A stretch of DNA of 57,976 bases from Clostridiales bacterium. GTDB taxonomy: Bacteria > Bacillota > Clostridia > Oscillospirales > Oscillospiraceae. Location: positions 1 to 57,976 of the forward strand of contig JAJBVG010000017.1 of NCBI GenBank assembly GCA_020859945.1, written 5' to 3'. Shown in pieces: positions 44,069-52,123 of the stretch (position 1 is its first letter; each line of letters starts with the position of its first letter). The position numbers and the translations under genes were made by a program. The notes under the pieces were generated by a model that saw only the letters and a program-made list of their open reading frames with translations, did not search any database and had not been told where the DNA came from.

Positions 44069-44161
44069 GTCACCGCCTCCGGTTGCTTCGCATTACATAA
44101 GCATTTTCCACAAAAAAAGAACCGTTTTCTTGTACAAAACGGAGAACGCGCCTGGGTTGGG

Positions 44162-44190
44162 TTGACTTTTCCCGTGTTTTATGGTAATAC
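44162..44190 (+). promoter_or_regulatory. Distal promoter candidate upstream of the hydrogenase operon
   Basis: TTGACT (44162-44167), 17 bases, TAATAC (44185-44190). It would give a 220-base leader. Confidence 0.45.
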
Positions 44191-44303
44191 ATCTGTATGT
44201 CAGACAATGTACAATACGGTCCTCGCGCTGTCTCCACTCTTCTGTGACGCGAAACTGGTTTAGCCAATCTGTAACAATTTCCAACCGTTTTTTCAGATGA
44301 AGG

Positions 44304-44331
44304 TTGACATTTTCGCTATTTTTTTTATAAT
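44304..44331 (+). promoter_or_regulatory. Main promoter of the hydrogenase operon
   Basis: Perfect TTGACA (44304-44309) and TATAAT (44326-44331) with a 16-base spacer, 83 bases before mbhL. The 427-base gap from proA holds only promoters; a minus-strand frame at 44093-44353 overlaps them and is not accepted as a gene. Confidence 0.85.
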
Positions 44332-44414
44332 AAGACAAAGTGATATTTTTCACAAACTGTCTCGTAACGCCAAAATAATATCGCCCTGCGGGGCGTAAAA
44401 AGAGGGATCTGCTT

Positions 44415-45497
44415 ATGAGCTATACCATTCCCATTGGACCTTACCATCCCGCTCTGGAGGAGCCGATCCACGTCCGCCTGACCGTGGACGGCGAACAGAT
44501 CACCGATGCCAAAACCTTTGTGGGCTACAACCACCGGGGCATCGAAAAGCTGGCCCAGGAGCGGAACTTCATCCAGACCATCGTGCTGGTGGAGCGGGTA
44601 TGCGGCATTTGTTCCCACTCCCACGCCATGACCTACGCCACCTGCGTGGAGAACATCGCTGGAATGGAGGTCCCCAAGCGGGGCCAGTACATCCGGGTCA
44701 TCATCAGTGAGTTGGAGCGCATCCACTCCCATCTGCTGTGGCTGGGCATCGCCTGCCATATCGTAGGCCACGACAGCATGTTCATGCAGTGCTGGAACGA
44801 CCGGGAGCGGACCATGGACACGCTGGAGGCCATCACCGGCAACCGGGTCAACTACGCCATGAACACCATTGGCGGCGCCCGGCGGGACATCGACGACGAG
44901 AAGCGCAAGCTCATCCTCGCCGCCATGGACGACCTGGAGGAGAAGATGGGCCCCATCACCCACTACCTGACCACCGACAAGACCCTCGCCATGCGCACCA
45001 AGGGGGTAGGCATACTGACCACCGAGGACGCCATCCGCATCGGGGCCGCAGGCCCCCACGCCCGGGCCTCCGGGGTGGACGCAGACCTGCGCCGGGATTC
45101 CCCCTATTCCTCCTACGAGGACTTCGACTTCGCCGTGCCGGTGCAGACCTCCTGCGATGTGTACGCCCGGGTGGTCATCCGCGTACTGGAGATTTACGAG
45201 AGCATTAAAATCATCCGCCAGGCGGTGGACAACCTGCCGGAAGGCCCCATCAACTTGGGCAACAAAATGCCCAAGGTCCCTGCCGGTGAGTTCGTGGCCC
45301 GGTATGAGGCCCCCCGCGGCCCCCTGGTCTACCAGGTCGTCACCGACGGCGGTCAGACCAACGCCCGGCTGAGCCTCCACGTCCCCACCTTTAAAAATGC
45401 CCCCACCGTGGCCACCATGCTGCGGGGCAACACCGTGGCGGACGCGGGCCTGATCGTGGCCTCCATCGACCCCTGCTTCTCCTGTCTGGATCGATAA
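44415..45497 (+). CDS. mbhL: Energy-converting [NiFe] hydrogenase, catalytic large subunit
   Basis: A 360-residue group 4 large subunit related to NuoD. All four nickel ligands are present: C63 and C66 (RVCGICSHSHA) and C354 and C357 (DPCFSCLDR). This separates it from complex I and from Mbx/Mbs reductases, which have lost cysteines. The protein ends right at DPCFSCLDR, with no cleavable C-terminal peptide, so it should need no maturation protease. It reduces protons to H2 in the cytoplasm, bound to the membrane. It is the first gene of the operon, away from its small subunit (51677). The start follows AAAAAGAGGGATCTGCTT. Confidence 0.95.
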   Translation: MSYTIPIGPYHPALEEPIHVRLTVDGEQITDAKTFVGYNHRGIEKLAQERNFIQTIVLVERVCGICSHSHAMTYATCVENIAGMEVPKRGQYIRVIISELERIHSHLLWLGIACHIVGHDSMFMQCWNDRERTMDTLEAITGNRVNYAMNTIGGARRDIDDEKRKLILAAMDDLEEKMGPITHYLTTDKTLAMRTKGVGILTTEDAIRIGAAGPHARASGVDADLRRDSPYSSYEDFDFAVPVQTSCDVYARVVIRVLEIYESIKIIRQAVDNLPEGPINLGNKMPKVPAGEFVARYEAPRGPLVYQVVTDGGQTNARLSLHVPTFKNAPTVATMLRGNTVADAGLIVASIDPCFSCLDR

Positions 45498-45498
45498 G

Positions 45499-45840
45499 AT
45501 GCACGAGTTGGCCATCACCCAGAGCATCCTGAAAATCGCGGAGCAGGCGGCCCAGGAAAACGGCGTTCGCCGGGTGCTGGAAATTCGCCTGAAAATCGGC
45601 GACTACTCCGGCGTCGTCCCCCAGTGCGTTCAGGACTACTTCGACATCATCAGCAAAGGCACCGTGGCCGAGGGCGCGGCGCTGAAGCTGGAGCGGCTGC
45701 CCATCCTCATGCGCTGTCAGCGCTGCGGCTGGGAGGGCCAGGTGGACAAGCTCCACATCTGCTGCCCCCAGTGCGGCGGCACCGACCTCAAGCTGCTCCA
45801 GGGCCGGGAGTTCTACGTGGACAGCCTGGAAGTGGAATAA
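45499..45840 (+). CDS. hypA: Hydrogenase nickel incorporation protein HypA
   Basis: A 113-residue nickel chaperone. It begins MHELAITQ, where His2 binds nickel, and has a zinc site of C73-x2-C76 and C89-x2-C92 (MRCQRCGWEG, ICCPQCGG). It delivers nickel to the large subunit encoded one base upstream. Its usual GTPase partner HypB is not in the window. Confidence 0.95.
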   Translation: MHELAITQSILKIAEQAAQENGVRRVLEIRLKIGDYSGVVPQCVQDYFDIISKGTVAEGAALKLERLPILMRCQRCGWEGQVDKLHICCPQCGGTDLKLLQGREFYVDSLEVE

Positions 45841-45904
45841 AAAGAACCGAAATTTTGCTGAAATCATTTTTAATTAAAAACGAACATCAGCCGTCAAGCA
45901 CTAT

Positions 45905-45964
45905 CCCCCCTTGCCTCCCCTGAAAGGGGAGGGGGACCATGCGCAAGCATGGTGGAGGGGTTTT
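45905..45964. repeat. REP-like double-hairpin element
   Basis: CCTCCCCT/AGGGGAGG (45914-45921, 45925-45932) and ACCATGC/GCATGGT (45936-45942, 45947-45953) form adjacent hairpins, with outer CCCC and GGGG runs and a T-run after 45960. It sits in the 250-base gap between hypA and mbhA and could act as a partial terminator. Nothing else is seen in that gap. Confidence 0.6.
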
Positions 45965-46090
45965 CCGGGCGGCGCTATTCTCAGGATCACCCCAAATTGA
46001 ACCATATCAAGCGGAAACCCGTTATTTCAGAGAACTTTTGAGCCAAACAAAGGCGCGGCACGCGCCCAGTGCGGAAAGGAAGGGAAAAAC

Positions 46091-46627
46091 GTGCAGAAAC
46101 CATCAAAATTCGCCTGCTGGCTGTCCACCTTCATCTTATGTATGCTGTTCTGGCTGCTGCTGACCCTGTCGCTGGACCCCATGGAGCTGATTTTGGGCGC
46201 AGTGGTCAGCGGCGTCGTGGCGGCCTTCGCGGGGCATTTCTTCATTCACTACCGGGCTTTCTACCTCTATAACCCGGTGCGGCTGGTGGTGCTCGTGTTT
46301 TACTGCTGCATCATCTTCCTGTGGGAGATGATCAAGGCCAACGTATCCATGGCCCGCATCGTCCTCAGCCCCAACCTGAAAAACTACCAGGCGGGCATCA
46401 TTCGCATCCCCGGCTCGCCCAACATCAAGAGCGAGTACGGCATGGCGATGGTCAGCGACTGCATCACCCTGACCCCTGGCACCATCACCATGGACGTGGC
46501 CGAGGATGAGGAGGAAAACACCTATTATTACGTCCACTGGATCGACGTGACCGAGACCGACCGGGAAAAGGCCGGCGAGGTCATCAAGGGCCGGATGGAA
46601 CGGTGGATCGGGAGGATTTGGCAATGA
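46091..46627 (+). CDS. mbhA: Mrp-type antiporter subunit E / MbhA
   Basis: A 178-residue MnhE/MrpE-family protein with three N-terminal membrane helices and a soluble C-terminal domain (SPNIKSEYGMAMVSDCITLTPGT). The start is GTG, after AAAGGAAGGG. It opens the Mrp module that moves sodium or protons. Its end overlaps the next gene by 4 bases (ATGA). Confidence 0.92.
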   Translation: MQKPSKFACWLSTFILCMLFWLLLTLSLDPMELILGAVVSGVVAAFAGHFFIHYRAFYLYNPVRLVVLVFYCCIIFLWEMIKANVSMARIVLSPNLKNYQAGIIRIPGSPNIKSEYGMAMVSDCITLTPGTITMDVAEDEEENTYYYVHWIDVTETDREKAGEVIKGRMERWIGRIWQ

Positions 46628-46878
46628 TTGAATTTCTCATCGCATCGCTGCTCTTTGTGGTGCTGGCCCTGAGCCTGCTCTACCGGGTGTTCAAAGGCCC
46701 CACCGCCGCCGACCGCCTCTGCGCGGCAGACAGCCTGGACCTGGTCTGCGCCACCGCCCTGGTCCTCTACGCCCTCTATTCGGGCCGGAGCATCTACATG
46801 GACATCGCGCTGGTGGTGGCGCTGCTGGGCTTCGTCAGCACCGTGTTCGTGGCCCGTTACCTGGAAAGGAGGCTGTAA
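46624..46878 (+). CDS. mbhB: Mrp-type antiporter subunit F / MbhB
   Basis: An 84-residue, three-helix MnhF/MrpF-family protein. The family segment YRVFKGPTAADRLCAADSLDLV lies between helices one and two. ATGA overlap with mbhA and TAATG overlap with mbhC indicate coupled translation. The frame is open from 46603, but 46624 gives the normal family start. Confidence 0.92.
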   Translation: MIEFLIASLLFVVLALSLLYRVFKGPTAADRLCAADSLDLVCATALVLYALYSGRSIYMDIALVVALLGFVSTVFVARYLERRL

Positions 46879-47219
46879 TGGTTCGTATCGTCATTGATAT
46901 CTTCCTGGCCGTGGGCGTGATCTTCACCTTTATTGGGGTGCTGGGCGTCCAGCGGATGCCCGACGTGTTCGGGCGGCTCCAGGCAAGCACCTGCATCGCC
47001 ACCCTGGGCAACATCGGCGTGGCTCTGGCGGGCATCGTCTATACTGTGTCCAACCACGGCGAGATCATGGCCTACATTCGGCTGGGCATCATCCTGCTGC
47101 TGATCCTGTGTACCAACCCCATCTCCAACCACGCCCTTTGCAAAGCGGCCTACCGCACCGGCGTCAAGCCCGCCAAGGACCTGGTGATCGACGACTATAA
47201 GGAGGATGATCCGGCATGA
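46878..47219 (+). CDS. mbhC: Mrp-type antiporter subunit G / MbhC
   Basis: A 113-residue MnhG/MrpG protein with three helices. LGVQRMPDVFGRLQASTCIATLG and TNPISNHALCKAAYRTGV are the conserved family segments. The C-terminus is acidic (DDYKEDD). It shares a base with mbhB and overlaps mbhD by 4 bases. Confidence 0.92.
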   Translation: MVRIVIDIFLAVGVIFTFIGVLGVQRMPDVFGRLQASTCIATLGNIGVALAGIVYTVSNHGEIMAYIRLGIILLLILCTNPISNHALCKAAYRTGVKPAKDLVIDDYKEDDPA

Positions 47220-47491
47220 ACTTTGAGGGCGTTCTGGTATTCATCCTGAATACACTGGCCATCGTGGGCGCGGTGGCCGCAGCCTGCGTGACGGTTCACG
47301 CCAAGCGGCTCATCGACTCCTGTATCGCCCTGGCTGCCACCGGCTCCTTCGTGGCGCTGGAGTTCCTGTTGCTCCAGGCCCCTGACGTGGCCATCGCGGA
47401 GGCCAGCGTGGGCGCGGTGCTGTCCACCATCCTGTACATCATCGCCATCCGCAAGGTGCGCGCTGCTGAGGAGGAGGAAGAGAACTCATGA
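47216..47491 (+). CDS. mbhD: MbhD / DUF4040 subunit (MrpA C-terminal-like)
   Basis: A 91-residue protein with three membrane helices corresponding to the first part of the MrpA C-terminal region. FLLLQAPDVAIAEASVGAVLSTILYIIAIRK is the conserved stretch, seen here as shorter blocks, with the APDVAIAEA core intact. It is a membrane part of the ion-pumping module. Confidence 0.9.
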   Translation: MNFEGVLVFILNTLAIVGAVAAACVTVHAKRLIDSCIALAATGSFVALEFLLLQAPDVAIAEASVGAVLSTILYIIAIRKVRAAEEEEENS

Positions 47492-47868
47492 AGCTGAAAA
47501 AGATCCTGCTGCCCGTGGCGCTCATCGTCCTGATGGTCTGCGGCGTGTACACCGCCATTCTGATGGCGTCCAGCGAACCCACCTACAACGGCGAGGACGT
47601 GGACCTGGTGGCGCTCTATGAGGACCCCAGCTCCTACGACAACAGCGACGCCGACGGCGCCGCCGCCATCATCATCAACGAGAACCTGGAAAAGACCGCC
47701 GCTGAAAACGTGGTGTTCAGCGTGGTCTACAACTTCCGTGGCTACGACACCATGGGCGAGAGCTTCATCCTCATCGCCGCCATCGCCGGTTCGCTGGTGA
47801 TCCTGCGCAAGGCGGTGCGGTACGACGAGGACGGCAACCCCATCGAGGACGAGGAGGATGAACTATGA
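47488..47868 (+). CDS. mbhE: MbhE-like subunit with large extracytoplasmic loop
   Basis: A 126-residue protein with one helix near residues 5-27 and one near 91-108. Between them is a polar loop of about 60 residues. VVYNFRGYDTMGESFILIAAIAG is the family hallmark of MbhE and the end of MrpA; FRGYDTMGE is seen at 83-91. The C-terminal tail is acidic (DEDGNPIEDEEDEL). ATGA overlaps join it to both neighbours. Confidence 0.87.
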   Translation: MKLKKILLPVALIVLMVCGVYTAILMASSEPTYNGEDVDLVALYEDPSSYDNSDADGAAAIIINENLEKTAAENVVFSVVYNFRGYDTMGESFILIAAIAGSLVILRKAVRYDEDGNPIEDEEDEL

Positions 47869-48353
47869 AGCGTACTTATCGCAGAAAAAACGTCATCGTC
47901 CGGTGCGGCGCGGACCTGTTCCTGCCCCTGGGCTGTGTGTTCGGCTGCTACGTCATCTTCCACGGCAACACCAGTCCCGGCGGCGGCTTCCAGGGCGGCG
48001 TGCTGGTGGCCAGCGCCATCCTGATGGTGTTCCTGGGCCACGGCGGACCCGGTGTAAAGGACTCCTTTCGGGCCAGTTTGCTCCACAGCAGCGAGACTAT
48101 CGCGGAAATTATGTATGTGCTCATCGCCCTGCTGGGCGTCTTTACCGGGCTGAACTTCTGTATGAACTTCGTCTTTGCGGGGCATCAGTTGGAGACCAGC
48201 ATCCTGATGAACGACGTAGTGGGCTACCACGTTATGGCAGGTATCATCTGTCTGCTCATCGTCATGCTCAACACCCTGGACGAGGACGACGTGCGCAAGG
48301 ACGAAAATCGTCAGCTTCGCAGCGAGAGCGAGGAGGAGGTCGAGGAAGAATGA
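47865..48353 (+). CDS. mbhF: Mrp-type antiporter subunit B / MbhF
   Basis: A 162-residue MnhB-family protein with four helices. HGNTSPGGGFQGGVLVASAIL is the signature. The C-terminal tail is strongly acidic (SESEEEVEEE). It belongs to the Mrp sodium/proton module. The gene overlaps both neighbours by 4 bases. Confidence 0.93.
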   Translation: MKRTYRRKNVIVRCGADLFLPLGCVFGCYVIFHGNTSPGGGFQGGVLVASAILMVFLGHGGPGVKDSFRASLLHSSETIAEIMYVLIALLGVFTGLNFCMNFVFAGHQLETSILMNDVVGYHVMAGIICLLIVMLNTLDEDDVRKDENRQLRSESEEEVEEE

Positions 48354-48700
48354 TGGTCACAAATTACATCGGCTGTTTTGTCCTCATTGTGTTGGGGCTT
48401 TACTGCATGGTGGTCAAGCATAACCTCATTAAAATCATGATGGGCATGGGCTTGGTGGACTACGGCGTGAACCTGCTGCTGGTCACGGTGGGCTTCCATT
48501 ACGGCGGCACCGCCCCCATCTTCAACATCGCGGAGCTGACCCGCGCCAGCTTCTTCGTGGACCCCATCCCCCAGGCGCTGACGCTGACTAGCGTGGTCAT
48601 CGGCGCCTGTACCACCGCCATGAGTTTGGCCCTGGGCATCAAGCTGAAAGAGCAGTACGGTACCCTGGACACCCGTAAGATCAGGAGGTTGAACGGCTGA
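48350..48700 (+). CDS. mbhG: Mrp-type antiporter subunit C / MbhG (NuoK-like)
   Basis: A 116-residue three-helix NuoK/MrpC-like protein. VVKHNLIKIMMGMGLVDYGVN and DPIPQALTLTSVVIGACTTAM are conserved in the family. Of two adjacent ATG codons, the first (48350) overlaps the mbhF stop. It connects the membrane ion channel parts. Confidence 0.92.
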   Translation: MMVTNYIGCFVLIVLGLYCMVVKHNLIKIMMGMGLVDYGVNLLLVTVGFHYGGTAPIFNIAELTRASFFVDPIPQALTLTSVVIGACTTAMSLALGIKLKEQYGTLDTRKIRRLNG

Positions 48701-50640
48701 TGAGTGCCTTTATGAACAACTTCCCCGTTCTGGCGGTCATGACCCTGTTCGTGGGAGGTTTCCTGAACTCTCTGGTGGGCCGCCGCCATGCGGTCCTGCA
48801 AAAAATCGTCGTGCTGGTGGCTGTCACCGGCGCACTGGCCATGATGCTGGCGCTGATCAAACCGGTGCTGGTGGACGGCGAGATCATCACCTACTGGCTG
48901 GGCAACTGGGAGCCTGTGGAGGGCTGGGCCATCGGCATCGCCCTGGAAGTGGACGCCCTGAGCCTGTTCTTCGGCCTCATCGTCGTGGTTGCGGTGTTCG
49001 TGTCGGGGGTCTACTCCTTCACCTACATGAGCCGGGACGACAGCTTGGTGAATTACTACACCCTGTTTATGATGCTGGGCGGCTCGGTGCTGGGCCTGGT
49101 GCTCTCCGGCGACCTGTTCAACATCTTCGTCATGGTGGAGATCATGACCTTCACCGCCGTGGCGCTGACCGCCTTCCGCAGCCACTATGAGGGCGCGCTG
49201 GAGGGCGCGATGAAGTACCTGGTGGTGGGCTCTCTGGGTTCCACCTTCCTGCTGGTGGGCATCGCCATTCTGTACTCCCAGCTCCACACTCTGAACCTGG
49301 CGCAAATCGCCGCCCTGCTGCCGGAGCAGAGCGACAACCCGCTGGCGGGCGTGGCTTTCGCCTTCCTGTTCATCGGCTTCGCCTCCAAAGCGTTCCTGTT
49401 CCCCTTCCAGCCCCTGGCGGCTGACGCCCACGCTGTCGCTCCGGCCTCCATCTCCCTGATGATCTCCGGCGTGCTGACCAAGTGCGGCGTCTACGGCATC
49501 ATCCGGCTGTGCTACATCCTCTACCAGAACATGGACCTGGCTGTGGTGCAGTACCTGGTCACGGGCTTCGGCGCGGTGACGATGTTCATCTGCGTCACCA
49601 TGGCCTTCCAGCAGCACAACTTCAAGCGCCTGCTGGCCTTCCACTCCATCTCTCAGGTGGGGTACGTCATCACCGCTATTGGCCTTGGCTCCGCCTTGGG
49701 CGTCAGCGCTGGCCTGTACCACGCCATGAACCACACCATCTTTAAGGGCCTCCTGTTCCTGACCGCCGGCGCGGTGCAGCACCAGACCGGCAGTCTGGAC
49801 TTGGACGGACTGGGCGGCCTGGCCAAGAAAATGCCCCGCACCACGGCTCTGTTCCTCATCGGCGCGGCCTCCATCAGCGGCCTGCCCCCCTTCAACGGCT
49901 TCGCCTCCAAGTGGATGATCTATCAGGCCACCTTCCAGAAGGGCGTGGAAACGAACAACTTCTTCTTTATCATCGTCTGTGTGCTGGCGCTGCTGACCAG
50001 CGTCCTGACCCTGGCCTCCTTTATTAAGGTGACGCAGAGCGTGTTCTTCGGCCAACTGCCGGAGAAGTACAAGGACGTGAAGGAAGTCCCGCTGCTCATG
50101 CGCATCCCCATGTGGATTTTGGCGGTGCTGTGCATTATCACCGGCCTGTTCCCCACCCAGGTGCAGAACTGGGTGCTGCTCCCCGCCACCAACGCCGTTT
50201 TCAACGCCGCCAGTTACATCGACGCGGCCATGGGCGAGGGCTACGCCGCTCTCCACAACATCGTCTCCAGCGGCGTGACCTCTCTGGGCGTGTCCACCTG
50301 TTGGAGCCCCCTGTCCTGGCTGGCACTGCTGTTCTGTGTCACCTGCGCCGTGACCATTGTGGCCCTGCTGGGCGGCCCGGACAGCAAAGAGGATTCCCAC
50401 GTCTCCGCTGCGGACGAGAACGCGGAGGAGCTGGACCCCAAGTACGAGCCGTTCTTCTCCGGTGAGGAGAGCGTCTACTCTCAGGTGGGCGGCAGCGACC
50501 TGTTCTGGGGCTTCAAGCACAGCTGGCGGAAGTATTTCACCTTCTGGACCAACTGGCACAGCGGCGTCGTCAACGACTACACCCTCTACGGCGTGGTGGT
50601 GACCGCCTTCGTGCTGCTGGCCTGCATCATCGTGCTGTAA
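48700..50640 (+). CDS. mbhH: Mrp-type antiporter subunit D / MbhH (NuoL/M/N-like)
   Basis: A 646-residue proton- or sodium-pumping subunit with about fourteen helices. SGDLFNIFVMVEIMTFTAVAL carries the conserved glutamate of the pump, FPFQPLAADAHAVAPASIS and FHSISQVGYVITAIG follow. Usual MrpD proteins are about 490-500 residues. Here an extra 110 or so residues hold an acidic soluble stretch (about 560-610) and one last helix (627-645). Confidence 0.93.
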   Translation: MSAFMNNFPVLAVMTLFVGGFLNSLVGRRHAVLQKIVVLVAVTGALAMMLALIKPVLVDGEIITYWLGNWEPVEGWAIGIALEVDALSLFFGLIVVVAVFVSGVYSFTYMSRDDSLVNYYTLFMMLGGSVLGLVLSGDLFNIFVMVEIMTFTAVALTAFRSHYEGALEGAMKYLVVGSLGSTFLLVGIAILYSQLHTLNLAQIAALLPEQSDNPLAGVAFAFLFIGFASKAFLFPFQPLAADAHAVAPASISLMISGVLTKCGVYGIIRLCYILYQNMDLAVVQYLVTGFGAVTMFICVTMAFQQHNFKRLLAFHSISQVGYVITAIGLGSALGVSAGLYHAMNHTIFKGLLFLTAGAVQHQTGSLDLDGLGGLAKKMPRTTALFLIGAASISGLPPFNGFASKWMIYQATFQKGVETNNFFFIIVCVLALLTSVLTLASFIKVTQSVFFGQLPEKYKDVKEVPLLMRIPMWILAVLCIITGLFPTQVQNWVLLPATNAVFNAASYIDAAMGEGYAALHNIVSSGVTSLGVSTCWSPLSWLALLFCVTCAVTIVALLGGPDSKEDSHVSAADENAEELDPKYEPFFSGEESVYSQVGGSDLFWGFKHSWRKYFTFWTNWHSGVVNDYTLYGVVVTAFVLLACIIVL

Positions 50641-50653
50641 AGGAGGCGGAATT

Positions 50654-51622
50654 ATGACTGATTTGCTTTTTAATCTGATTTATGTGCTGCTGTTCCCCGG
50701 CCTGCTGTTCTGCGTGGTCATGGGGGTACTGCTGGCGGGTCTGGACCGCATTTGGGTGGCCCGGATGCAGCGCCGCGTGGGGCCGCCTCTGCTCCAGGGC
50801 TGGTATGACTTCCTGAAGTGCTGCGGCAAGGAGACCATCATCCCCCGCCACGGCAAAAAGGCCATCTACTACGGCGCGCCCCTGCTGGGCTTTGTGGCAC
50901 TCATTACCATTTCCCTGTTCCTGCCTGTGGTGAACGGTCATGCCGCTTTCTCCGGCACGGCGGACTTAGTCGTGATTCTGTACCTGCTGACCCTGGTCAG
51001 CGTGTGCATGATCGTCGGTGCCTCGGCCACCGGCTCCCCCTTCGCCGGGGTGGGCCTGAGCCGGGAGATGGTGGCTATGATTTCCTATGAGCTGCCCTTC
51101 GTGCTGGTCATCCTGGCGGTCAGCAAGGCTGTCCTCCCCGCCGGAGGCGGCGCGTCCTACACCTTCTCCCTCCAGGCCATCGCGGACTATCAGGCCACCA
51201 ACGGCCCCCTCATCACCCACTGGGCACTGATCCCCGCCGCCATCGCCATGCTCTTCGTCATCCCCTGCGAGGTGGGGATGCACCCCTTCGACGTGTCCGA
51301 GGCGGAGACCGAAATCTGCGAGGGCACCCTGGCGGAGTACAGCGGTCCTCCCCTGGCTCTATACCGGCTGACCCATATGGTGAAAATGTTCATCATGACC
51401 GCCCTGTTCTGCGTCCTGTTCCTGGGCGGCATCAGCACCGGCTTTGTGGTGCTGGACACGCTGATTTTGATCGTGTTCTGTCTGGTGCTGACCTTCCTGA
51501 CCATGAGCTTGCCCCACGCCGTCTGCGCCCGGTTCAAGACCGAGCAGGTGTTCCAGTTCTACTGGACCGTGGTGGCTGGACTGGCGGCAGTCAGCCTGAT
51601 TCTGGTCTGGCTGGGATTCTAA
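50654..51622 (+). CDS. mbhM: Hydrogenase membrane anchor MbhM (NuoH-like)
   Basis: A 322-residue, eight-helix NuoH-family protein that links the catalytic arm to the membrane. ARMQRRVGPPLLQGWYDFLK and HPFDVSEAETEICEGTLAEY are conserved; the acidic residues in the latter belong to the ion path. GGAGGCGGAATT precedes the ATG. It also matches EchB and HycD. Confidence 0.94.
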   Translation: MTDLLFNLIYVLLFPGLLFCVVMGVLLAGLDRIWVARMQRRVGPPLLQGWYDFLKCCGKETIIPRHGKKAIYYGAPLLGFVALITISLFLPVVNGHAAFSGTADLVVILYLLTLVSVCMIVGASATGSPFAGVGLSREMVAMISYELPFVLVILAVSKAVLPAGGGASYTFSLQAIADYQATNGPLITHWALIPAAIAMLFVIPCEVGMHPFDVSEAETEICEGTLAEYSGPPLALYRLTHMVKMFIMTALFCVLFLGGISTGFVVLDTLILIVFCLVLTFLTMSLPHAVCARFKTEQVFQFYWTVVAGLAAVSLILVWLGF

Positions 51623-51676
51623 GGAAATCGGCCCGCCGCCCGCCTGTGTCGCTGGGCGGCAGAAGGGAGAAGCTTC

Positions 51677-52123
51677 ATGTTTGATAAACTGATTGACAAC
51701 AGCATGGCGAAAAGCCCCTGGATTTTCCACATCAACGCCGGTTCCTGCAACGGCTGCGACATCGAGCTGGTCAGCGTGCTGACCCCCCGGTACGACGCGG
51801 AGCGGCTGGGCTTCCGGCTGACCGGCACCCCCCGTCAGGCGGACATCGTGGTGGTCAGTGGCCCCATCACCCTCCAGACCCGTGACCGGCTGGTGCGGAC
51901 GCTGGCCCAGGTGCCGGAACCTCGGGTAGTGGTGAGCCTCGGCTCCTGTCCCCGCTCGGGCAACGTGTTCAAGGGCAGCTACGCCATCGACGGGCCGCTG
52001 GACAAGTACACCCACGTGGACGTATCCGTTGGCGGCTGCACCCCCAAGCCGGAGGCAATCGTGGCTGCTCTGGCTCAGGCCGCGGAAATCCTGCGGGAAA
52101 AGAGGAAGGAGATGCACAAGTAA
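51677..52123 (+). CDS. mbhJ: Hydrogenase small subunit MbhJ (NuoB-like)
   Basis: A 148-residue protein with the proximal [4Fe-4S] cluster: C24 and C27 (GSCNGCDIEL), C91 (LGSCPRSGN) and C121 (GGCTPKPEA). It passes electrons from the ferredoxin subunit to the large subunit. The next gene starts at its stop codon. No Tat signal is present, as expected for group 4 enzymes. Confidence 0.95.
   Translation: MFDKLIDNSMAKSPWIFHINAGSCNGCDIELVSVLTPRYDAERLGFRLTGTPRQADIVVVSGPITLQTRDRLVRTLAQVPEPRVVVSLGSCPRSGNVFKGSYAIDGPLDKYTHVDVSVGGCTPKPEAIVAALAQAAEILREKRKEMHK

Noticed and set aside
44093-44353. 86-codon minus-strand frame upstream of the hydrogenase operon
   Set aside because: It overlaps two plus-strand promoters, lacks a ribosome site and resembles no family. 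I leave it out but it is the least certain rejection.
48499-50559. 686-codon minus-strand frame
   Set aside because: It is antisense to the mbhH pump subunit; its Gln/His/Gly-rich translation is the usual mirror of hydrophobic GC-rich codons.
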